DNA from: Anoplopoma fimbria
Lineage: Eukaryota; Chordata; Actinopteri; Perciformes; Anoplopomatidae
Length of the DNA stretch: 64,000 nt
Direction of reading: 5' to 3'
NCBI RefSeq assembly: GCF_027596085.1
Contig: NC_072456.1
Coordinates: 23,482,718 to 23,546,717, forward strand
Under the pieces are notes generated by a model. It made no database searches. It saw only the letters and a program-made list of their open reading frames with translations, and had not been told where the DNA came from. Below are positions 26,940 to 36,973 of this stretch, piece by piece. How positions within the stretch are numbered: position 1 is the first letter of the stretch; each line of letters begins with the position of its first letter. The position numbers were made by a program, and so were the translations under genes.

Positions 26940-26980
<41 letters not shown>

Positions 26981-27058
26981 CAGTACCAGTTAAAAGTTTG
27001 GACACACCTTCTCATTCAATGTTTTTTCTTTTTTTTTTTTTTTTCTGTATGACTGTAT

Positions 27059-27129
<71 letters not shown>

Positions 27130-27210
27130 CTATTCTTTAAATTTAGCTCATTAAAAAGTGGTCTTGTCCCTGTTTTTGTTTTTACTCTCCCTTCCTATAT
27201 ATATAAAAAA
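26640..27210. repeat. Composite (TA)n / inverted-repeat array, right copy
   Basis: The same three components as the 11338-13060 array, mostly in reverse complement: TTTTTACTCTCCCTTCCTAT at 26828-26849, 26928-26940 and 27178-27200; GGCTATTCTTTAAATTTAGC at 27127-27146; solo end motifs CAGTACCAGT near 26657 and 26981; and a long (TA)n run at 27061-27126. It begins about 150 bases upstream of the mau2 start codon, so it sits in the mau2 promoter side. Confidence 0.85.
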
Positions 27211-27224
27211 TATATATATATATA

Positions 27225-27459
27225 CAGTACCAGTCAAAAGTTTGGACACACCTTCTAATTCAAATGGTTTTTCTTTATTTCTTTATTTATTTTTTTCCTA
27301 CATTGTAGATTAATATTGAAGACATCCAAACTATGAAGGAACACATATGGAATTATGTGGTAAACAAACAAATGCTCAACAAACCAGAATATGTTTTATA
27401 TTTTAGATTCTTCAAAGTAGTTGAATGAGAAGGTGTGTCCAAACTTTTGACTGGTACTG
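27225..27459. mobile_element. Complete Tc1/mariner-type inverted-repeat element (235 bp)
   Basis: The left end CAGTACCAGTCAAAAGTTTG and right end AAACTTTTGACTGGTACTG are perfect inverted repeats and are flanked on both sides by TATA, consistent with a TA target duplication. The interior (ACATTGTAGATTAATATTGA... to GAATCTAAAA equivalents) has no coding capacity. It is the best preserved copy in the window and the best source for a family consensus. Confidence 0.85.
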
Positions 27460-27740
27460 TATATATATAAATAAACACCACAATTGAATTGAATGATTAG
27501 AAGGTATTATTGTAGAATTCACATTTCATTTTGTTTGGTATTATTATATACTTGTGTGGCAATGATGTGCTTGCTCGTGACAGAAACTTTTCAGTCAATT
27601 GTGTTTTATGTTCATACACAGTTTATACGTTTTTTTATATTTATGTTTACATACAGTATATATTTATATAAAAACACAAGGTACAAGTGATTAAATGTCC
27701 TCAAGGGCTGCATCACTTTTGTTTTGATTATTATTATATA

Positions 27741-27860
27741 TTCCTTTATTGATCCCCATGGGGGAAATTTGGGTGTTGCAGCAGCTCAACTACATAGAAA
27801 CAGATAATAAATAAAACATATTATACAATACAAATAAAAAAAATAAAAAAAAAAAAAAAA
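27741..27860 (-). mobile_element. Retroelement tail, minus orientation
   Basis: On the minus strand this reads ...TATTTATTATCTGTTTCTATGTAGTTGAG, then CTGCTGCAACACCC and a tail ending CCATGGGGATCAATAAAGGA. The same tail lies at 29674-29725 in the opposite orientation, so the two face each other across 1.8 kb. The sub-terminal part (27795-27835) is a single-copy version of the minisatellite unit at 29077-29673. A poly(A)-like run follows at 27838-27862. Confidence 0.7.
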
Positions 27861-27893
27861 AATGTTTTGATACACTGGTGCTTTGAATTATTT

Positions 27894-29020
27894 CCATTTT
27901 CGGGGACATACTCTTATTTTATTATGTTTAATTGGAAAAATATAAAATTATTCACTTCCCTATACATCAGTCAGAATAAGGTTTGAGTGCAAATTTACAA
28001 TAATATACTGAAATAACTTTTCAAATGTTCATATCCAGTCACTAATTCAAACCTCTGGAATTGATAATTCTTTATTTGTTTACGTCACTAGGGATACCTG
28101 ATTAGTCGATTAATACAACCGTGTAATGTTAACTTAGTTGTTTTGTGTTCCATTTTGGGGGACATACTCTAACTTTATTATGTTTAATTGAGAAATATAT
28201 ATTTTTTCACTTCCCTATACATCAGTCAGAATAAGGTTTGAGTGAAAATTTACAATAATATACTGAAATAACTTTTCAAATGTTCATGTCCAGTCACTAA
28301 TTCAAACCTCTGGAATTGATAATTCTTTATTTGTTTAAAATAAGATAAGATAATCCTTTATTAGTCCCGCAGCGGGGAAAATTACAGGATTACAGCAGCA
28401 TAGGTTATAGTGCAAACAAGAGACATAGAAAAAGAAAAACAAGATAAAAGGAAAAAAAACCAAGTATTATAAATAAGCAATAAAAACAGTAAAGAATCCA
28501 CAATAACGTCACTAGGGATACCTGATTAGTCAATTAATACAACCATGTAATGTTAACTTAGTTGTTTTGTGTTCCATTTAGGGGGACATACTCTAACTTT
28601 ATTATGTTTAATTGAAAAATATACAATTATTCACTTCCCTATACATCAGTCAGAATAAGGTTTGAGTGCAAATTTACAATAATATACTGAAATAACTTTT
28701 CAAATGTTCATGTCCAGTCACTAATTCAAACCTCTGGAATTGATAATCATTTATTTGTTTACGTCACTAGGGATACCTGATTAGTCGATTAATACAACCA
28801 TGTAATGTGAACTTAGTTGTTTTGTGTTGCATTTTGGGGGATATACTAGGGATATCTGATTAGTCGATTAATATAACATGTAATGTTAACTCTTTCTTTA
28901 TTATGTTTAATTGAGAAATATATATTTTTTCACTTTCCTATACAACAGTAAGAATAAGGTTTGAGTGAAAATTTACAATAATATACTGAAATAATGTGAA
29001 CTTAGTTGTTTGTGTTGCAA
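27894..29020. repeat. Satellite-like tandem repeat, about 255 bp units, four copies
   Basis: Units begin with CATTT(T/A)(C/G)GGGGACATACT at 27894, 28152, 28575 and, truncated and rearranged, at 28830. Each contains CCTATACATCAGTCAGAATA, CCTCTGGAATTGATAAT and ACGTCACTAGGGATACCTG. Unit 2 is interrupted by a retroelement tail at 28339-28505. Unit 4 has a large internal deletion. It is AT-rich and non-coding. Confidence 0.85.
28339..28505 (-). mobile_element. LINE-like tail nested in satellite unit 2
   Basis: It begins AAAATAAGATAAGATAATCC and TTTATTAGTCCCGCAGCGGG. Without it, satellite unit 2 would run directly from ...TTTATTTGTTT into ACGTCACTAGGG, as units 1 and 3 do. It is the same family as 25548-25794, in opposite orientation. 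The clean interruption gives relative ages: the satellite unit came first, the insertion later. Confidence 0.75.
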
Positions 29021-29076
29021 GTGTTATTGATTTCAAATTGTTAAGGCAACAAGGTACAGTTTAAATAAGATATTTT

Positions 29077-29673
29077 GTTGTATAGTATGTGTATTTATTG
29101 TCTGTGTAGTTGTATAGTATGTGTATTTATTGTCTGTGTCTGTGTAGTTGTATAGTATGTGTATTTATTGTCTGTGTCTGTGTAGTTGTATAGTATGTGT
29201 ATTTATTGTCTGTGTAGTTGTATAGTATGTGTATTTATTGTCTGTGTAGTTGTATAGTATGTGTATTTATTGTCTGTTGTTGTATAGTATGTGTATTTAT
29301 TGTCTGTGTCTGTGTAGTTGTATAGTATGTGTATTTATTGTCTGTGTAGTTGTATAGTATGTGTATTTATTGTCTGTGTCTGTGTAGTTGTATAGTATGT
29401 GTATTTATTGTCTGTGTAGTTGTATAGTATGTGTATTTATTGTCTGTGTAGTTGTATAGTTGTATAGTTGTATAGTATGTGTATTTATTGTCTGTGTAGT
29501 TGTATAGTATGTGTATTTATTGTCTGTGTCTGTGTAGTTGTATAGTATGTGTATTTATTGTCTGTGTAGTTGTATAGTATGTGTATTTATTGTCTGTGTA
29601 GTTGTATAGTATGTGTATTTATTGTCTGTGTAGTTGTATAGTATGTGTATTTATTGTCTGTGTCTGTGTAGTT
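29077..29673. repeat. Minisatellite, 17 units of 32 or 38 bp
   Basis: The short unit is GTTGTATAGTATGTGTATTT plus ATTGTCTGTGTA (32 bp). The long unit has an extra TCTGTG (38 bp). Order from 29077: S L L S S s L S L S S X L S S S L, where s is a truncated unit and X carries three GTTGTATA starts. The array runs straight into the retroelement tail at 29674, whose sub-terminal sequence is one such unit. It lies about 270 bases upstream of the slc25a42 transcription start. Confidence 0.93.
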
Positions 29674-29725
29674 GAGCTGCTGCAACACTCGAATTTCCCC
29701 CATGGGGATCAATAAAGGAATATAA
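29674..29725 (+). mobile_element. Retroelement tail, plus orientation
   Basis: GAGCTGCTGCAACACTCGAA followed by TTTCCCCCATGGGGATCAAT and AAAGGAATATAATAATAATA. Near-identical to the tail at 27741-27790 read on the other strand. It forms the right edge of the minisatellite. Confidence 0.7.
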
Positions 29726-29766
29726 TAATAATATGAGCAACACTGGCAACCCAATGTTTTAGATAA

Positions 29767-29777
29767 CCTCGCGAGAT
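29767..29777. promoter_or_regulatory. BANP-type CTCGCGAG motif in the slc25a42 promoter
   Basis: CCTCGCGAGAT contains nine of ten bases of the palindrome TCTCGCGAGA, the BANP (and formerly KAISO-assigned) element of CpG-poor-to-rich housekeeping promoters. It lies about 175 bases upstream of the inferred start site and 25 bases from the ZNF143-like motif. Confidence 0.55.
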
Positions 29778-29801
29778 TTCATCCCATTAACGAGACTCGC
29801 T

Positions 29802-29816
29802 CATGGGAATTGTAGT
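29802..29816 (-). promoter_or_regulatory. ZNF143/THAP11-type motif in the slc25a42 promoter
   Basis: On the minus strand it reads ACTACAATTCCCATG, which matches the ACTACAATTCCCAGA-type ZNF143 (Staf) consensus in 14 of 15 bases. Such sites are typical of promoters of mitochondrial and housekeeping genes, which fits the carrier gene immediately downstream. Confidence 0.6.
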
Positions 29817-29912
29817 CCAAAACACTGTCCCAGTTTTTTTTGAGACCTTGAAAAGCCCAAATAGTCTTGTGTTGCGGAACCAGGCAGCTGCAGAAACTCC
29901 TCTCGGCCGGTC

Positions 29913-29922
29913 GACTATAAAT
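29913..29922 (+). promoter_or_regulatory. slc25a42: TATA-like box of slc25a42
   Basis: ACTATAAATA in a GC-richer context. It would place the transcription start near 29943-29950. Exon 1 then ends at the splice donor after 30145. Confidence 0.4.
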
Positions 29923-29942
29923 ACCCATCACCTGTCTGCAAC

Positions 29943-30145
29943 AATATCCTTCAGATACGACGACAACCGACAACAAAACGACTACAACCGACGAGAAAGA
30001 GACGCAGCAGGCAGCGAGAGTTGCAAGTTGTAGTTATAAGTGCGACCAGCCTCCTGCACGCAAACAACAAATGCGTGCAAGAATCTGCGGCCACAGAGAT
30101 TCACAGCGCAGATTTGTAAACAGAGGGCTCCTTTTAAACACAAAG
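29943..30145 (+). other. slc25a42: slc25a42 non-coding exon 1 (inferred)
   Basis: The right end is a good donor (CACAAAG followed by GTAACC). The left end is inferred from the TATA-like box. The exon is rich in CGAC repeats (ACGACGACAACCGACAAC) and has no in-frame link to the carrier protein. Exon 2 begins either at 30485, after a long pyrimidine tract and TCCTCCTCCTCAG, or at 30523, after a poly-T tract and AAAG. Both acceptors are plausible. Confidence 0.5.
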
Positions 30146-30523
30146 GTAACCAAATGCATCAATAATAACCTGTATTTATGTATTATTATTCATAATAATA
30201 ATAAATAAATAATAATAATGATTGAATATATCTGTTTATTCATTCTGTGCATGACTTTTTTGTTTATTTTAGGTGTGGCCACTGACATTGCATGCATTTA
30301 TATCCGCATAAGTTCAGGAAATTGACAATATTGTTGAATTGTTCAATGTAAAGGGTGTATTTGCTTTAAAGCTGCAGAGCATCGAGTTAAAGACAGCTGA
30401 AGCAGTGCGACATGGAGGATTGTTGTTGTTTTTGTTGTTTTTTTTAACCTCTCCTCCATATTTGTTTTCATTCCTCCTCCTCAGTGAGTTTTTTTAATTT
30501 ATTTTTATTTTTTTTTTTAAAGA

Positions 30524-30535
30524 ATGAGTGACTGA
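30524..30535 (+). promoter_or_regulatory. Minimal upstream ORF in the slc25a42 leader
   Basis: ATG AGT GAC TGA lies 36 bases upstream of the main ATG (30572) and would be in the transcript with either candidate exon 2 acceptor. Very short uORFs can lower translation of the main frame. The context around its ATG is moderate (AGAATGA). Confidence 0.35.
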
Positions 30536-30571
30536 GTGTCCCACAGCCTTGGTAATCCGTGAAGGGCACAC

Positions 30572-33500
30572 ATGGCCCCCCGTGTGAGCGACCATCAGAG
30601 CCCCCTGCCAGTGTCAGAGGCCACCGAGCTGGCTCTGCCCCCCTCCAGCCAAGATAAAGTGAGTGAGCATTGTTTCTGATACTCAATCTCATGATGTGAC
30701 ATGTTCTAGCAGCTGGGATAAAGACATTATGAACAACAGTATTCTTGACCTTGTTTACATATGCTGCATGGACATATTGTCAGAATGATGTTATTGATAT
30801 GAGAGTAATGTCAGCTATTTGTCAGTCTCAAGTGTTATCCTTTTAGGCGGTGAGTAGATTTTATTATTGCATTTAAAAAGGACATTTTAAGATTATTTTT
30901 TTTTAAATTGTGAATTATTTGGTTTTAAAAGATATCAGTGTTTCTTAGAGTCCAAGATGATCACCTCAGATGTTTTGTTTCATCCACAAATCAAAGATAT
31001 TCAGTTTACTGTCACAGAGGAGGAAAGAAAACTGAAAATATTCACATTTAAGAAGCTGGATTCAGAGAATTTTGACCTTTTTTCTTTAAAAAAAAAAAAT
31101 CAAACAAACCGATAAAGTGATTATCGAAAGTAATTGAATAGTTGAATACTAATTGATTGATCATTGCAGATCTAAAAACAAATCCCTTTTTAAAGGGCAC
31201 TATTTTGGAAATTGTTGCATAATCCTAATGTGGTATGATTTCAACCCAAAAGCCACATCGAACGGTGTAACTCTCAGACTCCTATCAGTGTGATGGAACC
31301 TTATTTTGGTTACATCACACAGTTCAACCAGTGCATTGCTCGAATTAGCAGGGAGCTGCCAGCTAATCTAAATCTGTCCTTAGTTTACGAAGAAACCCTT
31401 TAAGTAGTATTGAAAAAGGACAATCATGATGGAGGTTTACTGTAGTATCACAGGATGTGTGTGTGTCAATATACTATACAATATTTATCCTTATTTTCTT
31501 TTTTAATAAAAAGACACAAATATACCAAATGATATAACATTTACATTTGAAAACGTCCAACAAAGTGTGCAGCAATTGACCCCAGATGGCCTTTAGCTAG
31601 GTAGCTGAGTTTATTGATTATATCAGAATGAGAAGAATCTTTATTTCCCACGTACGTGTGCACAAACCAGGAATTTGACCCAGTTATTTTTGCATCTCAC
31701 TTAATGTATTTACACAGAAGTAAAGTCAGCTTTAATATTCAAAACCTAATTAAATGTATACATGACTAGAATCCTAAACTACATCTTCCCTCCTGTGCTT
31801 TAAATTGGGAATTAAGTTTGGTATCTGTGCCAAATGCTCTTCTTATCAGCCGGCCAGATTGTTTATTGGGTTCAACTGTCCCTTCCAGCAGAAGGAGTTC
31901 ACACAAACAGCCTCAGTGAAGCACCAGTTGATGTTATCTCATGTGATTCTGCCATAAGAGTGAGTCACTCCAACTCTAAACCACATGCACATTTTACTAT
32001 GCCAGTAACTTTACTGGGGGAAAGATGCAGGAGTGTTTGGGCTGATAAGCAAACGCCATCCCTGTTAAATGTTTGTGAGGGTAAAACAGCCACCTAATGA
32101 TAAGATAAAAGATTAAACTGTCCACAACCAGCCAGCGTTATGCCGTTGAGATATGTGAAGGGTCAGTGTTTAGCTTTCAGTTTGTGTTTATAATGTGAGA
32201 ACATGTGTCCAAACAGGACTTGAGGCCCAGATGGACGGTGCTGGACTCCCTGCTGTGTGGGGCGTTTGCTGGAGCCATAGCCAAAACAGTCATAGCACCT
32301 CTGGATCGGACCAAGATTATTTTCCAAGGCAAGAGCAACACTCCATACACACAAAGATCTCTTTCCATTTATATAATCTAGAGCAGAGAAACAGGCTGCT
32401 GCACATGTAAGTGATGGATAATGCAACATGTGTTTTCCTGTTTTCCCTGACTGTTGTAACTGTTCTTAACTCGTTGTTAATCCTCTTAGTCGGAGTTTAG
32501 CCTGCGTGAGAGAGAGTGTGTTCTTTAACTCTGAGCTTTAACTGTGCTTTTCTTGTTGCTCCACAGTGTCCACCAGAAGATTCTCAGCTAAGGTGAGTTC
32601 AGGGTTCAATCATTGATATATTCTAACATGTAGCTACACTGGCGGGACAAAGTTGAACGGCGTAATATATTAATGCTGGAAGTTAATATGTGACTAGAAG
32701 TATAAATAAATAAAAAAAATAAAAAACATTTGGTGTTTACAGATTCTCATGAATATTTCTTTATTTTATATAATTCTAAATTAGGGCTGCACAATTAATC
32801 TAAATTGTAGCAAAATTGCAACATGGCCTACTCATAGATTGTATATATAAGAAGGGCCTACTGCAATTTTCAAAAACGCAGGATAGGTAACATTTTTTTA
32901 AAGGTGCCATATCCCAGATTGTGAGCATTTCGATTGCCTCTCGACGGCTCCCAACATGTCGACTGCAAACCAGTGGCGAAAAATTTAGCTCGAGCTAACG
33001 GTGTTTACCTGAGAGGTTGGGTGTTATCAGCAGTAGTCGTTGTATGAGCGCAGTACAGAGCGACGGCCATTAGCCGGTCAGTGGGGCGCGCTCACATGCA
33101 CTAATATTCACTAAAAGCATGTAAGAGCGAACCAGCTATGTCAACAAAGCAAGGAGAAGCTCAGATACAACACACACATAGGGAGATACTTCATTCTCTA
33201 CTCAAGTAGACATCACTCCACTATATCTTTACACAGACAATAGTTAAATGCTGCTTTATTAATGTTCAGAATGTTAAAAACAGCTCCTAAAAAAAAGACC
33301 AAAAGTGTGTCAAAATACCTTTTAAATTAAATACAGTGGTGCTGCAGAAATGTTCTGGCCTACACCGACTTAAGAAAAACAGATCCGTGCAAAAATCACA
33401 CCCCAATATAGGCTTTCAATAAAGAGAAGTATAATGATGTAAAAATGATCCTTTCCTCTAATATTGAAAATCATAGAGTAATTTATATAACAGCCAAAAT

Positions 33501-35580
33501 AATCCCAATTAGATCTTTTTTTCAAAACTGTTCAGCCTTATTCTAGACAAAGAAAACAAAAAAAACTGTCATTTTTGGCATCTATAAAGATGTAACAGCC
33601 ACAATCACACACTTCTATTTACATTCAATCCTAGAAGTCTAAACATGATGGTGCACCTTGAACATATCAAGATTATCACGTTAGATTATTAGATGTGGAA
33701 AACATGAAGGGCGTCCGTCTCTGCTCCTAACCCGACATGTCCATCACCACCAGGAGGCCTTCAGGCTCATCTACTGCTCCTACATGAAGGACGGGCTGCT
33801 CAGCCTGTGGAGGGGGAACTCTGCCACCATGATGAGGGTCATGCCCTACGCCGCCATCCAGTTCTGCTCCCATGACCAGTACAAAAAGCTACTGGGGGGT
33901 TACTACGGTTACCAGGGGAAGTGAGTACAGCGTATGTCTTTAAGTGATTTTTTTATTGATATATTTTAAGATAAAACACAGACAATGCCTGTTATCAACA
34001 TGTTATCATTGTGAGCATGTTAGCATGCTGATGTTAGCATTAACCTCACAGAGACTCCAGCATGTCTGTTGCCTCTAATTCTTGTTTTTTTAATCGGCAT
34101 AATTTTATGAATATTTACTACATATTACTGTGTTGTTTCTCTCAGAGCTCTGCCTCCTTTCCCACGCTTCCTGGCTGGCTCTCTGGCCGGCACCACTGCT
34201 GCTATGCTCACCTATCCTCTGGACATGGTGCGAGCCAGGATGGCCGTCACCGCCAGAGAAATGTAAGAACCCATCCCCCGTTTACTATAGTCACATGACA
34301 ACCACTACTGTGTACCGAGGGGTCCCTCTCTTGTGTGTATTAGTCCTGTTATTGTCCTGCCACTACAATAAAATGGACTAAAATGTCACAAAATGTCCTA
34401 TAATAACTCTCATAAAGATAAAATGGAACAGTTTGGTAAACGATGTCTTGCCTGGTGCTTTTTTCTTGGGACAGGTACTGCAACATCATGCACGTCTTTG
34501 TACGGATCTCCCAAGAGGAGGGGGTCAGGACCCTTTACAGAGGCTTCACTCCCACCATCATGGGTGTCATCCCGTATGCAGGGATCACATTCTTCACATA
34601 TGAGACCCTAAAGAAGCTGCACACAGGTAAAGATCATTTTACATTTCTATTTATGGGACAGTGTGGTGGATTTAGTGGAAATCTAGCAGTGTGATTGCAG
34701 TTGCAACCAACTGAATACCTCTCTGCTCTCTCCTCCCTTTCCAAGTCTGCGGTAACGCAAGCCTCCGATTGCAAAACTGTGTCAACGGCGTGGCCTCTTT
34801 CAGCACCAACATAACAACAACTACTTTAACAACAACATAAGTCAGACTGTTTGGGGTTACCATGGTTTTGCACTTTCCAAGTGTGTCAGAGAACTAAAGT
34901 GGCTGAAGGCCCTCTCTAGAGTCGGCGTTTGGTTTGTCCGTTCTGGGCTACTGTAGAAACATGGCGGCGCAACATTCTGTGGAAGACGACAAGCTCCCTT
35001 TGTAGATCAGAAGGGCTCATTCTAAGCTAACGAAAACACAACGATTCTTAGTTTCAGATGATTATACACTCATGAAAACATAGCTTTCTGCTAACAGAAC
35101 CCCCTAAACTCTACATAATGTTCCTTCAATGTCTTCATTTCATTACATTCATATGTTTAGTAGAGTGTCTTTTTAGATTTGAAGAATGAAAAAAGTGTCT
35201 TTCAGATGTTGAACTCTTTCTTCCTCTGTGTTTTTTTTCCCCCTCTCGCTCCAGAAAAGACTAAGCGACCCCAGCCGTACCCCGTCGAGCGCTTGGCTTT
35301 CGGCGCCTGCGCTGGCCTGATCGGGCAATCGGCGTCGTACCCTCTGGACGTGGTGCGTCGGCGCATGCAGACGGCCGGCGTCACCGGCTCGTCGTACGCC
35401 ACCATCCTGGGGACCATGCGTGAGATCGTGGAGAAGGAGGGAGTCGTGCGCGGACTATACAAAGGCCTGAGCATGAACTGGATCAAAGGGCCCGTCGCCG
35501 TGGGGATCAGCCTCACCACGTTTGACATCACGCAAAGCCTTCTTCTCAAACTGCATCAGATGGGCTACTTTGCACACTGA
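30572..35580 (+). CDS. slc25a42: SLC25A42, mitochondrial coenzyme A/ADP carrier, complete, 7 coding exons, 328 aa
   Basis: Inner-membrane carrier that imports CoA and dephospho-CoA into the matrix in exchange for adenine nucleotides. Coding exons: 30572-30658, 32217-32328, 32567-32592, 33754-33920, 34146-34262, 34475-34626, 35255-35580 (TGA 35578-35580). They join to 328 codons (human 318). Three mitochondrial-carrier repeats are visible, each with the PxD signature: P57-L-D-R-T-K in repeat 1, [10 protein letters not shown] (P155) in repeat 2, [10 protein letters not shown] (P250) in repeat 3. Other matches are [20 protein letters not shown] (exon 5), GVIPYAG (exon 7) and [13 protein letters not shown] (exon 8). 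The 29-residue N-terminus is not conserved with human. The donor after exon 32217-32328 is GC (AAG|GCAAGA), not GT. Exon 32567-32592 is only 26 bases. The start ATG is chosen as the first in-frame one after the acceptor, in fair context (CACATGG). Confidence 0.97.
32781..33130. mobile_element. Degenerate interspersed repeats in an slc25a42 intron
   Basis: It begins TTAGGGCTGCACAATTAATC, a common teleost repeat opening, and continues into a GC-richer stretch with CGAGCTAACGGTGTTTACCT and GGTCAGTGGGGCGCGCTCAC. It is non-coding and lies between the 26-base exon (32567-32592) and the next exon (33754). The family assignment is from general familiarity and is uncertain. Confidence 0.45.
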
Positions 35581-36375
35581 GTCTTCGGGGGGGACGAACG
35601 ATAAAGCACAGACCGACGCGAGTGAGGAGGTCAACTCTTTCATAAGGCAGCACTAAGGGGCCGTCCAGCTGCACGTTCCTGTTCCCTTCAGACCGGATGT
35701 CAGAGGATGAGGGGGACCGGAGATCTGTTGTGCACCAGAAACGCTTTCTCTTTCTCACACTTTAGCTAACGCACAGGATTCACTGAAGGAGGAAAACTGG
35801 CGAGAGGAGGCTGAAAAATAAGTGTCTTTAAGTCGTCGTTCACACAATCACAACTTTTGTTTTGAACTCTTTGTTAATCGGTGATTAACAAAGCAACAGG
35901 GGATCAAGAAAAGTTTCATTTTTGATGGACGACATGGAGCTCTTGGTGTTGTGTTTATAAGAGAATGCTTGCACTTTATTATACCTGCAATGTTCTATCA
36001 AATGAATCCCATATCAACAGAGATAACTTATTTTTAATGAGTTTTATTGATTTTAATTTGGGGCGGAAATTTTAATTAGTTTTTTGCTTTGTTTTCATTT
36101 TGGTCATTTCATTTTTTTTTTTCAATTATTATTATTATTTTTTTTTAAATGAAAGGTTGATTATGCAATATGTTTTTGTTTTAATTTTTAGTTATGGTGC
36201 CACTGTGGGATGAGTTGAGATTGACTGGACGATTGATTGTAGGGGGGGGTGATCATGTCAGCAGGACTGCACAGTTTCACTGTCCGTCCTCGGATGAGTT
36301 GTATAGTATTAATATTATCTAATAAGTGGACGCAAATCAAATATATCAGAAATAAATATATATATACAACAGTTT
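35581..36375 (+). other. slc25a42: slc25a42 3' untranslated region
   Basis: Follows the stop codon directly, with no splice signals. The first 200 bases are GC-rich, then it is AT-rich with T runs (36112-36145). A canonical AATAAA lies at 36351-36356, giving a UTR of about 0.8 kb. The end is inferred. Confidence 0.6.
36351..36356 (+). terminator. slc25a42: Candidate slc25a42 polyadenylation signal
   Basis: Canonical AATAAA (in CAGAAATAAATATATATA). Cleavage is expected about 36370-36385. Confidence 0.5.
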
Positions 36376-36547
36376 GTTTTATGTGCACATTATTAAGTGT
36401 CGTTTTTGTACTTTGTCTACATTGATTTAAAGTTCTAAAAATGCCAAAGCTCTTAACTTCAATTATATGTTTCATGGGAACAATTCTACTTTCACTGCTG
36501 ATGTACATTTCAAATCTACAGCAAATGTGAGCAATGAGTCCTTTTGT

Positions 36548-36562
36548 CCACTAGAGGGCGTC
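36548..36562 (+). promoter_or_regulatory. CTCF-type motif 1
   Basis: CCACTAGAGGGCGTC matches the vertebrate CTCF core CCASYAGRKGGCRSY at 14 of 15 positions. It lies about 170 bases beyond the slc25a42 polyadenylation signal. Confidence 0.6.
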
Positions 36563-36920
36563 ATGTGATAAGCAAAGCTAGTCACGCAATCTGCGACATT
36601 AAAGGCCGCTCTAATATTTGAATAGGAAAGGTTACAATATTCTTTTACTGACTGCACAAAGATCTTCAATTTGTAATGTTGCAATACCTTTTTTTTTTGC
36701 ATTTCTACAGAAAAATCAGGCCTTTATTACATAACCGTTATATCAATGACAGGTTGTTATGTGTTTGGCATTTTAGTTACACTTAAAGTAATAATAATCG
36801 TGATATCCAATATCTAATACATAATAATGTAAAATTACAGCATAAAAACTGTATATTTTGATGAATCACACCTGACCCACCTGTGTGTGTGTGTGTGTGA
36901 GGCCACATGTCCCTTCACTC

Positions 36921-36935
36921 TCAGTAGATGGCAGC
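36921..36935 (+). promoter_or_regulatory. CTCF-type motif 2
   Basis: TCAGTAGATGGCAGC matches the same consensus at 14 of 15 positions, with the same orientation as motif 1 and 373 bases from it. A (GT)n run (36880-36898) lies just before it. Confidence 0.55.
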
Positions 36936-36973
36936 ATTGAGTGGCCCCTCTCCTCCGTTGGCCCTGGACCATC

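Noticed and set aside
29077..29673. Regular repeats considered as a CRISPR-like array
   Set aside because: Units are contiguous with no variable spacers, in a vertebrate genome. It is a minisatellite.
29803..30033. 76-codon frame over the slc25a42 first exon
   Set aside because: Its ATG is inside the ZNF143-type motif, upstream of the inferred start site, and the frame is not linked to the carrier protein.
35202..35549. 115-codon minus-strand frame opposite slc25a42 exon 8
   Set aside because: It is an antisense shadow of a GC-rich coding exon. The plus strand carries the conserved carrier repeat.
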